Positions 23,701 to 37,700 of a stretch of 64,000 nt of DNA are shown here, in pieces (the stretch's first letter is position 1; each line of letters begins with the position of its first letter). Origin of the DNA: Chlorocebus sabaeus (lineage: Eukaryota > Chordata > Mammalia > Primates > Cercopithecidae); assembly GCF_047675955.1 (NCBI RefSeq), contig NC_132914.1, positions 129,186,163-129,250,162 on the forward strand, in the 5' to 3' direction. Below the pieces are notes generated by a model. The model was not told the origin of the DNA. It worked only from the letters and a program-made list of their open reading frames with translations, and made no database searches. A program made the position numbers and the translations under genes.

Positions 23701-25752
23701 CTCGTCTGCTTTTGATGAGAGTGGAGCTTGGTCTAGTTATTTGGAAACGTTTTGCATTATCTGGAAAAGGTGAGCAGAGAGCATACTCTGAGCAGCACGA
23801 TGCTCTAGGGAGACTTGTGTCTGTGCACCGGAACACATGTGCAGTGTTGTATCTGTGCACCGGAACACATGTGCAGTGTTGTGTGTGTGCACCGGAACAC
23901 ATGTGCAGTGTTGTGTGTGTGCACCGGAACACATGTGCAGTGTTGTGTGTGTGCACCGGAACACATGTGCAGTGTTGTGTGTGTGCACCGGAACACGTGT
24001 GCAGTGTTGTGTGTGTGCACCGGAACACGTGTGCAGTGTTGTGTCTGTGCACCGGAACACGTGTGCAGTGTTGTGTCTGTGCACCGGAACACGTGTGCAG
24101 TGATGTTCCTCGCAGCATTGTTTTTGGCAGCCCCAAATTGGAAAGAACCAGATTGTCCATTGGCCACAGAATGTATGGGCTGTGTCCTGGAGGAGTACTA
24201 ATAGAGCACCCAGTGCAAAACAGAGAGCCCTGCCATCGTGCACGTCGATGCGCGGGTGTAAGCAAAGCCAAGAGGGTTTAAACACACACCCACAGGTGAT
24301 GACACTGTAAGGAAACAGTTTTTTTTTTTTGTTTCTGCTTTATTGAGGTATAATTGGCAAATAAAATTTTATATAAAATGTACAAAGTGATTTGGTGTAA
24401 GGATAGTGAGGTGATTACTGCAATCAAATTAATTAGCAGTTACCCTTGTGTTTTGTTTGGTGAGAATGGCTAAGATCTACTCTTTCAGCAAATTTCAAGT
24501 ATACAGTGCAATATTGTTAACTATAGGCTGGGCACTCTGGCTCACACCTGCAATCCTAGCACTTAGAGAGGCTGAGCCTGGGGGGTCTCTTGAGACCACG
24601 TATTCAAGACCAGCCTGCACAACACAGGACACCAGCTCTACAAAAAAATTAAAAAATTAGCCAAGTGTGGCTTGTGCCTGTAGTCCCAGCTATTCATTCA
24701 GAAGGCTGAGGCGGGAAGATCGCTTGAGCCCAGGAGGTTGAGGCTGAAGTGAGCTATGATTGTGCCACTACACTCCAGGCTGGGCTATAGAGCAAGACCC
24801 TGTCTCTTAAAAAAAAAGATTACACATGTAAGTGATACTGTACAGCATTTATCTTTCTCTGGCTTATTTCAGTTAGCATTATGCCCTCTAAGTTTTCATG
24901 TTGTCGTAAATGGCAGGGTTTCCTTGCTTTTTGTTACCGAAGAGTATTCCATTGTGTATATACTATATTATCTGTTCATCTGTTGCTGGACACTGAGGTT
25001 GTTTTCATAGCTTGGCTGTTGTGAACAGTGCTGTGGTGAACACAGGAGTGCAGATACCTCTTCAAGACGCGGATTTCCTTTCCTTTGGCTGTGCACCTGG
25101 AAGTGGAATTGCTGGATCATATGTTCATGCTATTTTTACTTTTTTGAGGAACCTTCATACTGATTTCCATAATGGCTGTAATAGTTTATATTCCCACCAA
25201 CAGAGCACAAGGGTTCTTTAGGGAAATGTTTAACATACATTTTGGGTAGTTAGTACAGAAGCGGGTGTATGGAGTTTTTAAGGTATGGGTAAATTTTTAT
25301 TTCTTTTTTTATTTTTGTCTTCTGGTATAATCTCAAGAGCCAAAATTTTTATTTCTTAAGGCATGTAATGAGTATAGGGATCGCTTTATTATTACTGCTT
25401 TAAATTGTATGTATGTATTTTTCCACTCTCCTCCTCAACATTGTGTTATGAAAATTCCAAACAAGTTGAATGGATTGTTTAGTGAATGATATCTTACTAT
25501 TTAAATTCTATGATTAATTTTACTGTGCTTTGAAAGCCTTACATATATTTTATAATTTCTTTTGTGTGTGTGATATATTTCCTGATAAAAAATTGCTTAT
25601 AAGACTGAAAGAGGAAAACTAAGGAGTCTCCATTTTGACTTACAGAGTTTTGAGGCAAATAACAGTGGGTATCTGTCTAAGAAAATAGAAAAGGGTTAAA
25701 ATGAAAAGCATCCATTTCTTTGGGAAATAAAATTCCGCATGAGTTTTATTAC

Positions 25753-25785
<33 letters not shown>

Positions 25786-28700
25786 GAGATGGAATCTCGC
25801 TCTGTCGCCCAGGCTGGAGTGCAGTGGTGCGGTCTTGGCTCACTGCAACCTCCACCTCCTGGATTTTTGCCATTCTCCTGTCTCAGCCTCCCGAGTAGCT
25901 GGGACTACAGGAGCCTGTGACCATGCCCGGCTAATTTTTTATATTTTTAGTAGAGGTGGGGTTTCACCATGTTAGCTAGGATGGTCTCGATCTTCTGACC
26001 TCATGATCTGCCTGCCTCGGCCTCCCAAACGGCGTGAGCCACCGTGCCCAGCTGAGTTTTATTACTAATAGCTAATTGTGTAATTTTTATTTTGACTAGT
26101 GAAACTCTAGAAATAGATTCAGAATTTTTTATTACATATTGTAATAATGTACTAATTTCTGTTTCCAAAAGATTTGTACTAATTTCTGTTTCCAAAAGAT
26201 TTTTAGGTAGTATTATTGAGTGCAGAGGTGTTGTATATAAAATACAGACAGGCACACGTTTATTTATAAAAAGATAAAAACCATTCTAAGTACAGATTTT
26301 TCATAATTTTCCTGTTAGAGAAAATGAATAATTCGCCATAATTTTATCATCCTAACACAACTTTTTTTTTTTTTTTTTTTTTTTTTTGAGATGGAGTCTC
26401 ATTCTATTGTCCAGGCTGGAGTGCAGTGGTGCGATCTCGACTCACTACAGCCTCTGCCTCCCAGGCTCAAACGGTTCTCCTGTCTCAGCTTTCTGAGTAG
26501 CTAAGATTACTGGCAGGTACCACCACACCCAGCTAATTTTTGTACTTTTAGTAGAGACGGGATTTTACCATGTTGGCCAGGCTGGTCTCGAACTCCTGAC
26601 CTCAAGTAATCCACCTGCCTTGGCCTCCCAAAGTGCTGGGATGACAGGCCTGAGCCACCATGTCTGGCTGATTTTTTAATGTTATATTGCATATATACTA
26701 GTTGAAACAAGTGAATTTATACTTTCTTGTTTTTTCATTTAACAAATAATTCTTTTTATTTTATTGACTTCTAATAATTCTCATTTTAACTGCTGCTGCT
26801 GCTGCTTCATTATTTTGAGGACCTGTAATTCATCTAACTACTTTCTAGTCTTAGGTTATGTCTCTCCTATTTAGAAAAACTCTTAGGAGTGACACGAGTG
26901 AATCAGGAGAGCGCAGGTCTCTTCGTGGTGCCCACTGTATACTCACTTGGTGTTTAGCTGAAAGTGCTGCTAGAGTGTGGCCCCAGTTTTGTTACGGCTT
27001 TTTTTGCAAACCTTGTTAACCGTTCTAAAAAAGGTTGAAACTTTGGGAGGCTACAGCGGGCAGATCACTTGAGGCCAGGAGTTTGAGACCAGCCTGGCCA
27101 ACATGGTAAAACCCCGTCTCTACCAAAAATACAAAAAATTTGCCGGGTGTGGTGGCGTGTTCCCGCAGTCTCAGCTACAAGATTGCGTCGCTGCACTCCA
27201 GCCTGGGTGACAGAGTGAGGCTCTGTCTCAAAAAAAATAAAAATAAAAAAAGTTCAAGACAGAGTTTCAGGATGTTTTATTATTTGCAGCCAATCGTAGG
27301 ATTTTTATAGTAAACTAATCTATGCCAGTTAAACTCCAGAAATAAATCCATAGTGCTCAGCATTGCATGTATTTCTTTTTGTTTCCAGAAGGTTTTGTGT
27401 TGGTGTTGAGTGCAGTTGTAGTATAAAAAATAGTACTAATATTATTATGGTTATTTATGTCTTATAAAGCCCTCCTGATTGCAGCATTTTTTTCAGTGAT
27501 TATGATGTTAGAGAAAATGAGTAAGTATTTATGGTTTTGTGATCCTAACCCAACTGTTGTTTCTTTCGTTACCTTACATGTGTGTTTGTATTTTTATTTA
27601 TTTATTTATTTTTTGAGACGGAGTCTTGCTCTGTCGTCAGGCTGGAGTGTAGTGGTGTGATCTCAGCTCACTGCAGCCTCTGCCTCCTGGGTTCAAGTGA
27701 TTCTCCCGCCTCAGCCTCCCGAGTAGCTGGACTACAGGTGCGCGCCACCATGCCCAGCTAATTTTTGTATTTTTAGTAGAGATGGGGCTTCACCATGTTG
27801 GCCAGGATGGTCTGAAACTCCTGACCTCAGGTAATCCACCTGCCTCAGCCTCCCAAATTGCTGGGATTACAGGCGTGAGCCACCGTGCCCGGCCAGTTTT
27901 TTGATTTTTTTTGTAGAAATGGGGGTCTCGGCCGGGCGCGGTGGCTCAAGCCTGTAATCCCAGCACTTTGGGAGGCCGAGACGGGCGGATCACGAGGTTG
28001 GGAGATCGAGACCATCCTGGCTAACACGGTGAAACCCCGTCTCTACTAAAAAATACAAAAAACTAGCCGGGCGTGGTGGCGGCGCCTGTAGTCCCAGCTA
28101 CTCGGGAGGCTGAGGCAGGAGAATGGCGTAAACCCGGGAGGCGGAGCTTGCAGTGAGCTGAGATCCGGCCACTGCACTCCACCCTGGGCGACAGAGCCAG
28201 ACTCCGTCTCAAAAAAAAAAAAAAAAAAAGAAATGGGGGTCTCACTTTGTTGCCCAGGCGAGTCTTGAACTCGTGGGCTGAAGCAGTCCTCCCACCTCAG
28301 CCTCCCAAAGTGCTGGAATTACAGGCATGAGCCACTACACCTGACTTTACAGTTTATTTCTTTCTTTGTTTAAATGGGGCAGAAATTTTCCTCCTGGTAG
28401 CTGCCAACTACTCCTGGTCTTAATTTCTACCTTCAGTCTGTCCTTTTAGGTGGCAGGCGTTCTGTGAGCCCTTCTGCTGTGTTTTCCTGGTGTCGTTTCT
28501 AGGCTCCCTGTAGGTTAAGGTGGGTCTTCCATGGATAAGCTGTGTTTTGGTATTGTCTCTCCTAAATGAGCACCCAGAATTACATTCCCTTCAGAGTGTT
28601 TTTTCTTTGTGAGAATTTCTCTTTTTTAAAGAATTATAATAATGGTTTTTGACCAAAATCAAGGTTATATTTTAAAGACAAGAGTATCTTCTGTAATCCC

Positions 28701-31700
28701 AGCATTTGGGAGACCGAGGTGGGCAGATCACAAGGTCAGGAGTTCAAGATCAGCCTGATCAACATAGTGAAACCCCATCTGTACTAAAAATACAAAAAAT
28801 TAGCCGGTCATGGTGGTGGGTGCCTGTAATTCCAGCTACTCGGGAGGCTGAGGCAGGAGAATCACTTGAACCCAGGAGGCGGAGGTTGCAGTGAGCAGAG
28901 ATTGTGCCACTGTACTCCAGCCTGGGCCACAGAGTGAGACTCCGTCTCAAAAATAAATAAATAAATAAATAAAAAGACCAGAGTATCTTTACTAATAATA
29001 CCTTCATGGAGACAGAATAAGGTAAAACTAAAAATCATTCTGAAAACCAAGGCTGAGTGTGCTGTGCCTGGAGGAGTTCCTGTAGCTTCTGCAGAACCCA
29101 GGGGCAGCAGGACCCGTGTGTCCTGAGTCCTCTGGGAAGTGGCCTGAGTGTCAGCTGCAGCCGGGGTGCAGTCAGCGGGGCGCACAGTCCTTCCTGCCAG
29201 TGCTTCTTGAGCAGAAGTGTCTCATTTTAGTGAAGTCCAGTTTATCCTTGTGTTCATGTACACATCCAGTTTTCCAGCACCATTTGTTGAAAAGACTTTC
29301 TCTTCCCCATTGGATTGCCTTGGAGGCTTTGGATATCCTGTGAGTGTGGGTCTGATTCTTGGTGCGCGGCTCAGTTCTTTTTATCTGTGTGTTGGTCCTT
29401 ACGCTGGCACTGCACTGCACTGTCCTGGTTCCTGGAGTCTTGGGGTGTGTCTTGAAGTCAGGTCCTTCACTTGGTTCTTCTGTCTCAAGAATCTTTTTTC
29501 AGGCTCACTGATTTTTAAATTTTTTTTTTTTTTTGAGATAGTGTCTCGCTCTGACACCCAGGCTGGAGTGCGGTGGCATTCTCTTGGCTCACTGCAACCT
29601 CAACCTCCAGGGCTGAACTGATCCTCCCATCCCAGCCTCTCAAATAGCTGGGAGTACAGGTCTTTGCCACCATTTCTAGCCAATTTTTGTATTTTTGTAG
29701 AGATGAATTTTCACCATGTTGGTCAGGCTGGTCTTGAACTCCTGACCTCAAGTTATCTGTGCACCTTAGGTTCCCAAAATGCTGGGAATACAGCATAAGC
29801 CACTGTGCCTGGTCAATTTAACATTTTTTTGTTTGTTTTTTGGAGATTGCCCATGCTGGTTTTGAACTCCTGACCTCAAGCAGTCCTCTCGCCTTGACCT
29901 CCCAAAGTGCTGGCATTACAGGCGTGAGCCACTGCACCCCAACTGATTTTTTCACATCTCCACACTGATGTTATGCCTATGCAATGAATTTTTCTTTTAA
30001 TTTCAGATGTTATATTTTTCACTTCTAGAATCTCCATTTGGCTCTTTATTTTAATAGTTTCTGTTTTTTTGTCAAGACTTCTTCTTGTCTTTTATTGCAG
30101 TATATTTTTCTTTTTTTTTTTTTTTTTTTTTTTTTGAGACGGAGTCTTGCTCTGTCCCCCTGGCTGGAGTGCAGTGGTACTATCTCGGCTCACTGCAAGC
30201 TCTGCTTCCCGGGATCATGCCATTCTCCTGCCTCAGCCTCCCGAGTAGCTGGGACTACAGGCGCCCGCCACCGCGCCCGGCTAATTTTTTTTTGTATTTT
30301 TAGTAGAGACAGGGTTTCACCGTGTTAGCCAGGATGGTCTCGATCCCCTGACCTTGTGATCCGCCTATTGCAGTATATTTTTCTTTATGTCCTTGGACAT
30401 ACATATTAAGGTCACTTTAAGATCCTTGCCTGCTTATTCTAGTACGTGGGTCGTCTTGAGGTTGGTATCTGAGTATGGCTCGTGTTTTTTGTTTGTATTT
30501 TGGAGTAATTTTGTAAGTTTGAATTGGATTTTGGACAATTGTGCATGACATATAGAAACCCTGGGTTCTGTTATATTCTTCTGAAAAGTATTTATTTGCT
30601 TTAACACTTAGTTAACTTGATTGAATTAAAAATGTACACTCTGGCTGGGCGCGGTGGCTCACGCCTGTAATCCCAGCACTTTGGGAGGCCAAGGTGGGTG
30701 GATCCACAAGGTCACGAGTTCGAGACCAGCCTGGCCAATATGGCGAAACCCTGTCTCTACTAAAAGTACAAAAAGTAGCCAGGCGTGGTGGCACACCTGT
30801 AGACCCAGCTACTCAGGAGGCTGAGGCAGGAGAATGATGTGAACCCGGGAGGCGGAGGTTGCAGTGAGGCAAGGTCATACCACTGCACTCCAGCCTGGGC
30901 AACAGAGTGAGACTCCGTCTCAAAAAAACAAACAAACAAAAAAAACCACCAAACAACAACAACAAAAACCTGCTTACCCTTTCTCCTTTTTTTTTTTTTT
31001 TTTTTTTTTTTTGAGGCAGAGTCTCTCTCTGTCGCCCAGGCTGGAGTGCAGTGGCCGGATCTCAGCTCACTGCAAGCTCCGCCTCCCAGGTTTACGCCAT
31101 TCTCCTGCCTCAGCCTCCCAAGTAGCTGGGACTACAGGTGCCCGCCACCTCGCCCGGCTAGTTTTTTGTATTTTTTTAGTAGAGACGGGGTTTCACCGTG
31201 TTAGCCAGGATGGTCTCGATCTCCCAACCTCGTGATCCGCCCATCTCGGCCTCCCAAAGTGCTGGGATTACAGGCTTGAGCCACCGCGCCCGGCCACTCT
31301 TTCTCCTTTGTGACGGGAGGCACCTGAAAACTCAGTTCAGTACTTGGGCCTTCGCTTGGATTCTGTTTTTGTGTACATGGTTTAGGTGGAGGTTAGGGAG
31401 AGAATATGGGGCCTCCTTTTCCAATTGTCTCCTGCTCTTTGTCCTCTTGTTCAAGCCCGTGAGATGCTATGTGTCTTTAGGTTTGAGCTGTTCCGTAGAG
31501 CACAGGCTGGGGCTGCCCTCATGCCAAATGCCATGAAACTGGAAACCTTACCATGTTCCATTCCCTTCTTGCAAGTATCATTTCCCTTCCTGTATCACTG
31601 GCCTACCTTTTCATATTTTTTTGTGTTTCATCTAGAGTTTATGTTTACGTGGATTATGTTTATTTTATTTTATTTTTTTTGAGATGGAGTCTTGCTCTGT

Positions 31701-34700
31701 CGCCAGGCTGGAGTGCAGTGGTGCAATCTCAGCTCACTGCAAGCTCCGCCTCCCGGGTTCACGCCATTTTCCTGCCTCAGCCTCTTGGGTAGCTGGGACT
31801 ATAGGCGCCCGCCACCGCGCCCGGCTAATTTTTTTTTTTTTTGTATTTTACAAAATACATGGGATTTCACCGTGATCTTGATCTCCTGACCTTGTGATCC
31901 ACCCACCTCCACCTCCCGAAGTGCTGGGATTACAGGCGTGAGCCACCGCGCCCGGCCTTGTTACCTGGATTATGTTTGACCCGATAGGAAGTACTTGGCC
32001 ATTTCTGGACACAGAGCCCTTTATCAAGTTTTGTTTATTAAAAAATATTCTTTTCTTTTGATTACATTAGTCATACATGCTCATTATAGAACATTTGGGA
32101 AATTTATAAGCTCACACACACACACAAATCATGTCACCTGTAATGCTGCCCCAGAGGTGAGCACTGCCAGGCCATTGTTTTCAAAGCATTCTTTCCTTTC
32201 TTTCCGCCCTCTCTTTGTCCATCCCCTCTGTCCCTTTTGTCGTCTTTCCTTTTCTATCTTGGTTAGATGTAAATAGCAGTGCCTTCCTCTTACGTATGCT
32301 GTATTGGGGCTGATTTTTCCTTTTAGTAACTCTTCCTAAGCCTCTGCCCATGTGCGTACAGAGTCTCTGGCATGACTGGTGGTGGCTGCGTGGTGGGCCT
32401 TGTGTGGCAGTTGGTTCAAACAGCTCCCTCTCACTGAACAGTTACTTTGTTTAGGTATCTGTAACTTTTGCGTTTAAAATGTCTCACTAAGTAGAATGAA
32501 TATTTTTGAGTGATTTAAGTTCTTAGTAACTAGTAATTAAGTTCTTAGCATTTACTTTAATTGCGAGGATGGTGACCAGATGGAAGAGGGTTAGGGTTGA
32601 GTCTGTGCTGACCAAGAGTTGGCTGGTTTCTGTCTTCGTGAGAGAACATGCCGGTAGCTTTCCATGTAAACTTTTAAAAACCATGATTTTTTAAAAGCAG
32701 TTTTAGGTTCACAGCAGAATTGACAGGAAGGAACAGAGATTTTTTTACATACCCTGTTGCCCCCAACCCCATGTGCACAGCCTCCTTTATATCCGTGTCC
32801 CCTCCAGACGGTACGTTTGTTGCCCTTGCTGAGCCTTCAGTGCCTTGTCATTAGCATAGTACTATAGTTTCATTGCTCTAAAAATTTCCCGTGCTCTGCC
32901 TGTTTACCTCCTCCCTGCTACTTTGTACCTGGCAACCACTCATCTTTTTGTTGTCTCGCTTTTTCCGAGTTAGGATCATGTAGCATGTCACCTTTTCAAA
33001 TTGGCTTCTTTCATTTTATTTTTTTTAAAGATGGGGTCTTGCTTTGTTGTCCAGGCTGGAATGCAGAGTGCAGTGACATAGTCCTAGATCACTGTGGCTT
33101 CAAACTCCTGGGCTCAAGACTCCTGAGTAGCTAGGACTAAGGCGTGTGCCACCATGCCTGGCTAATATTTTAATTTTTATATTTTTGTAGAGACAGGATC
33201 TCGTTGTGTTGCCCAGGCTGGTTTTGAACTCCTGACCTCAAGCCATCCTCCCACCTCAGCCTTCCAAAATGTTGGGATTACAGGCGTAAGCCACCACACC
33301 TGGTGATGGCTTTTTTTCACTTTAAACATTTAAAATAACATCTGTCTATTTATATCTCTATATATCTCACGTATGTATGTCTCAAGTAGGGTGCTAACTG
33401 TAAAAATATCATTTTAAAGATCTAAGTTGGCTGGGTGCGGTGGCTCACGCCTGTAATCCCAGCACTTTAGGAGGCCAAGGCGGGTGGATCACGAGGTCAG
33501 GAGATCAAGACCATCCTGGCTAACACAATGAAACTCTGTCTCTACTAAAAATGCAAAAAATTAGCCGGGCGTGGTGGCAGGTGCCTGTAGTCCCAGCTAC
33601 TCAGGAGGCTGAGGCAGGAGAATGGCTTGAACCTGGGAGGCAGAGGTTGCACTGAGCCGAGATTGCACCACTGCACTCCAGCCTGGGCAACAGAGTGAGA
33701 CTCTGTCTCAAAAACAAACAAACAAAATCTAAGTTAATTAGATAGCTATTAATTGGGGTTTTAGTGTCATTTTCCAGTAGAAAGGCAATTTAACCTTTTT
33801 ATTATTTGGTGTTTTTGGATGTGAAGTTATGCTGGGCAGTGTGACTGACGGGTCGGCTGAGCTTTGTCTCAGAACTGAAACTCATGTTCCCAGCATTAGG
33901 CCTTTTGTTATCATCCAGTACGCAAAGCTAGTTAGTTTCCCGAGGACTGTAGGTTTGCATTGATTTGAAATTCCATTAAAACCAGAATCATATGTCTTTT
34001 ACAAGTCTTTTTTCCTCCAGAGGTAAGTTAGAACTTTAAATTGTTTATTATACATAAATATACATTACACATGTATATTTAAAGACACGGGGTAGATAAC
34101 ATTTCTATTATTAAAAAGGAATGAGGTCGATGTTTGGGATAATTATGATGGTTTGAGTTTATTCTTGTAATGGCCTTCATTTTTTCATCTTTTTTCCCAG
34201 CAGCAAGCCCTCGCAGGGAGCCTGGTAGCAGGGGCCGGAAGCACAGTAGAGACTGACCTGTTTAAGAGGCAGCAGGCGATGCCCTCCACAGGTATGGCAG
34301 GTATGTCAGGGCACAGCTAGCACGGCCTTTGGAATGCCCCCCTCTTCTTGGGCTGCCGAGGTACAGTTGCCATGAGTTTCTGAAGAGCAGTTGCTAAACT
34401 TGATTTCTTCCTACTTTGAAAATTAACCTCTCTTATGGTGATTATCAGCTGAACAATATTTATGTGAATTTTTCTGTGTCCTGAGGTGAGGACTTTTTCA
34501 GTTGAGCAGGTATATTCCATATTGATTTTCTGTATGCATTTGTAGGCTCTTGAGTCACCACAGTGTAGCTCAACACAAAATCATCTGCTTTCTGAAGTTG
34601 TCATATTTTTAAGCTGATTTTTTTCAAATAATAAACTTAATACATTTTTATATAAAAGACTTCAACAGTGCAGTAGAGGATAACTTAAGCCTACCTCTGA

Positions 34701-37700
34701 CTTGGTACCTGCCCACTCCCCAGCCACAGCAGTAACCACTGTTAATGTTTCGCATATTCTCTCTCACAGACCTTCCTCTCCATACACAAGCATTGTTACA
34801 TATGTGATACTTTGAAAAAGTTCAGATGTGATCGGGTTGTATGTATGTTGTTATGTTTAAGAATATTAACTGAAAAGGCCATCTCTTCAAGTCATAACCC
34901 CTCTCTCAGTGCCACGTGCTGTTCCATCATGGGGATGGTTGGTTCTTTATCAGTCAGATCCTTGTCAATGTTCATCTGTTAGTGCCACATTTTATCTGTT
35001 ACAGTGAACCGAGGATTGAACATGTAGTCTCATTTTTTTTTTTTCCTACATGTTTATCAGTCTGTGTATCTCCTTATTTTTTGAGATAGGGTCTGGCTCA
35101 CCCAGGCCGGAGTGCAATGGCATCATCATGGCTCACTTCAGCCTCGAGCAAATCCTGTGCCTCAGCCTCCTGAGTAGCTGGGACTACAGGCGCCGCCACC
35201 ATGCCCGGCTCCATGCAAGCCTTTTTGCATTTTGGCTACAGTCAGGGTCCCACTATGTTGCCCAGGCTGGTCTCGAACTCCTGGGCTCAAGTCGTCTCAC
35301 CTCAGCCTCCCAAAGTGCTGAGATTGTAGGCGTGAGCCACCACACCCGACTGTCTGTCAATATATCTAAAGGAAAAATGCCTAGAAATGAAATTGCTACA
35401 TCAAAGCGCAGGTGTAGTTAGGTAATGATGGTGCTCAGTTGCCCACCAAAAGGTCAGGGCCAGTTTTCACTGCCATCAACAATGGCTGGTTCTTTCTCAT
35501 TTAGATCGTTTTATTAGGTATAAGTCATTTAATCCTCATTGCTCTGATGGGTGAAAAAATCCTTGTTCTGATTTGGATTTCTTTAGTTTTGAGCACGCTG
35601 TGCAGCCTCATTCCCGTGTGCTGGGCATCTGTGAGTCTGCCCCACTGCCCGCTCTCCATGCTCTCGTCTGTGTGCTTGTGGTGCTCCTCGTGTGCTTGTG
35701 CTTTCCGAGTGCTGAGCGAGTCCAACTCTGTCCATCGCACGCGTTGCAGTGTTGCCTCTTGGGTTGTTGCTTGTCCCTGGCCTTGTTATGAAGCTTTTTC
35801 TTATATTGGCAACATTTTAATGAGAAATTGTATTTATCAGCCTTATCTTTTATGGCTTCTGGATTTTGGTTAATGTATAGAAAGGCCTCCCTGTTCAAAG
35901 ATGATAAAAACACACATGTTTTTTTCTACTACTTTTCTGGTTTTATTTTTACATCAAACTGCACCTTTTTTGAAAATTATTCTAGAGCAGTCTAAGAGGC
36001 CTCGCCTTGAAGTGGGTCACCAAGGGGTAGTTTTCCAGCACCCGGGGGCGGACGCAGGCGTTCCTCTCCAGCAGCTAATGCCGACCGCACAAGGTAAGGC
36101 CCAGCAGCAGAGCCAGCTCCCCACTCAGGAGCAGGCGGTACACTGCGGTTCCAGAAACCAGCACCAGACTCAAACTTGGGCAGTGGAGGTAGCGTGTTTG
36201 CAGTGGGGTGCCTGAAATTGAGATACTTCTCTGAGTCCCGGTCCATATCATATGCAAAGCCCCTGGAGACATGTTCTTGCCACACTAATGGGAGCCACAC
36301 GTCGCTTTGTCATAGTGTCTTTCAACAATTTTTACTCCTGTGTTTTTCCTAATTGCCGCATTGTGGGGATGCCCTGTGGTGATCTGGTGCTTGTTTTGCT
36401 TGATGCTGACTTGCAAAGGTCAAGCGCCTCTCTTTCCTTTTGTGTGTGCTCAGTTGTGGCCGACTTCTTGTGTGAGTGTGGTGGGTCTTGGATAAGCACC
36501 GGGGTGTCAGACATGTTTCCTTGTGACTCACTGGTAGAAGCTGCCACACTTGGGAATCAGTGCTCTTGGCACTTTTCTTATTTTGCAGGAGGAATGCCCC
36601 CCACGCCGCAGACCGCGCAGCTCACTGGACAGAGGCAGAGTCAGCAGCAGTATGACCCCTCCACGGGGCCTCCCGTGCAGAACGCCGCCAGCTTGCACAC
36701 CCCACTGCCGCAGCTGCCTGGGAGGCTTCCCCCAGCCGGTGTTCCCACCGCAGCCCTCTCCTCTGCGCTGCAGTTTGCACAGCAGCCGCAAGCAGTGGAG
36801 GCCCAGACACAGCTCCAAATCCCGGTGAAGACTCAGCAGCCCAATGTTCCCATCCCTGCACCCCCCAGCAGCCAACTCCCCATCCCTCCCTCGCAGCCTG
36901 CACCGCTGGCCCTCCACGTTCCCACGCCTGGGAAGGTGCAGGTGCAGCCCTCTCAGCTTTCCTCCCTGCCACAGGTATGAGAAAAGAAACAGGAAAAAAA
37001 GAAAATGGACTGCCTGGGTGTTAGACAGAGTGTCACACCACACTGTAATTTGTATATTTTCTCTTAGCAGCTTGCTCCCCCAATTTAGAACAATTAGTTA
37101 ATTCAGTACTTGCACTATAGTTTTATTTGGTTCTATGATATTATCTTTATTAAAGTACTAAAGAAGGGGGCCAGGTTTGGTGACTCACGCCTGTAATCCC
37201 AGCACTTTGGGAGGCTGAGGTGGGTGGATCACCTGAGCTCAGGAGTTCGAGACCAACCCGGCCAACATGGTGAAACCCTGTCTCTACTAAAAATACAAAA
37301 ATTAGCCAGGTGTGGTGGCACGTGCCTGTAGTCCAAGCTACTTCAAAGGCTTAGACAGGAGAATCACTTGAACCCGGGTGGTGAAGGTTGCAGTGAGCTG
37401 AGATCACACCATTGTACTCCAGCCTGGGTGACAGAGTGAGACTCCGTCTCAAAAAAAAAAAAAAAATAATAATAATAATAATAGACAGCTGTTATTATTG
37501 TCACTCTTAGTACCATGGGCCCCTGCTTACCCACATGTTGTGTGAAGGGCATAGTGTCAGTTATCCCGTATGAGCTGCCCAGCAACTCTCAGGTAGGTGG
37601 CAGCGACCCATTCTACTAGTGTGGAGACAAATACTCAGAGGTTCTGGGGCTGGCCCCAAGTTACATGGCGATGAAGTGACGAGCGGGGCTTGACCTTAGC

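Larger units (their letters stand above)
16919..34203 (+). other. EP400: Intron 3 (17.3 kb)
   Basis: Runs from donor GTACTT to the tandem acceptor CAGCAG. It holds antisense L1s, the Alu cluster at 19.4-21.05 kb, the 32-bp minisatellite and most of the young Alus. Stretches with nothing recognised are 16919-17239, 23401-23813, 25226-25740, 26671-27030, 28346-28690, 31296-31663 and 33723-34197. Confidence 0.9.

Noticed and set aside
23663..24285. Long open frames on both strands (up to 202 codons)
   Set aside because: All six frames are open because the 32-bp repeat has no stop; no homology, no start context, same array read in every frame.
35547..35913. Opposed open frames of about 100 codons in intron 4
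   Set aside because: Overlap on both strands inside old LINE-like sequence; no homology.
36252..36588. Upstream extension of the exon 6 frame
   Set aside because: A clear acceptor TTTTGCAG lies at 36581-36588 and the known protein joins exon 5 there.
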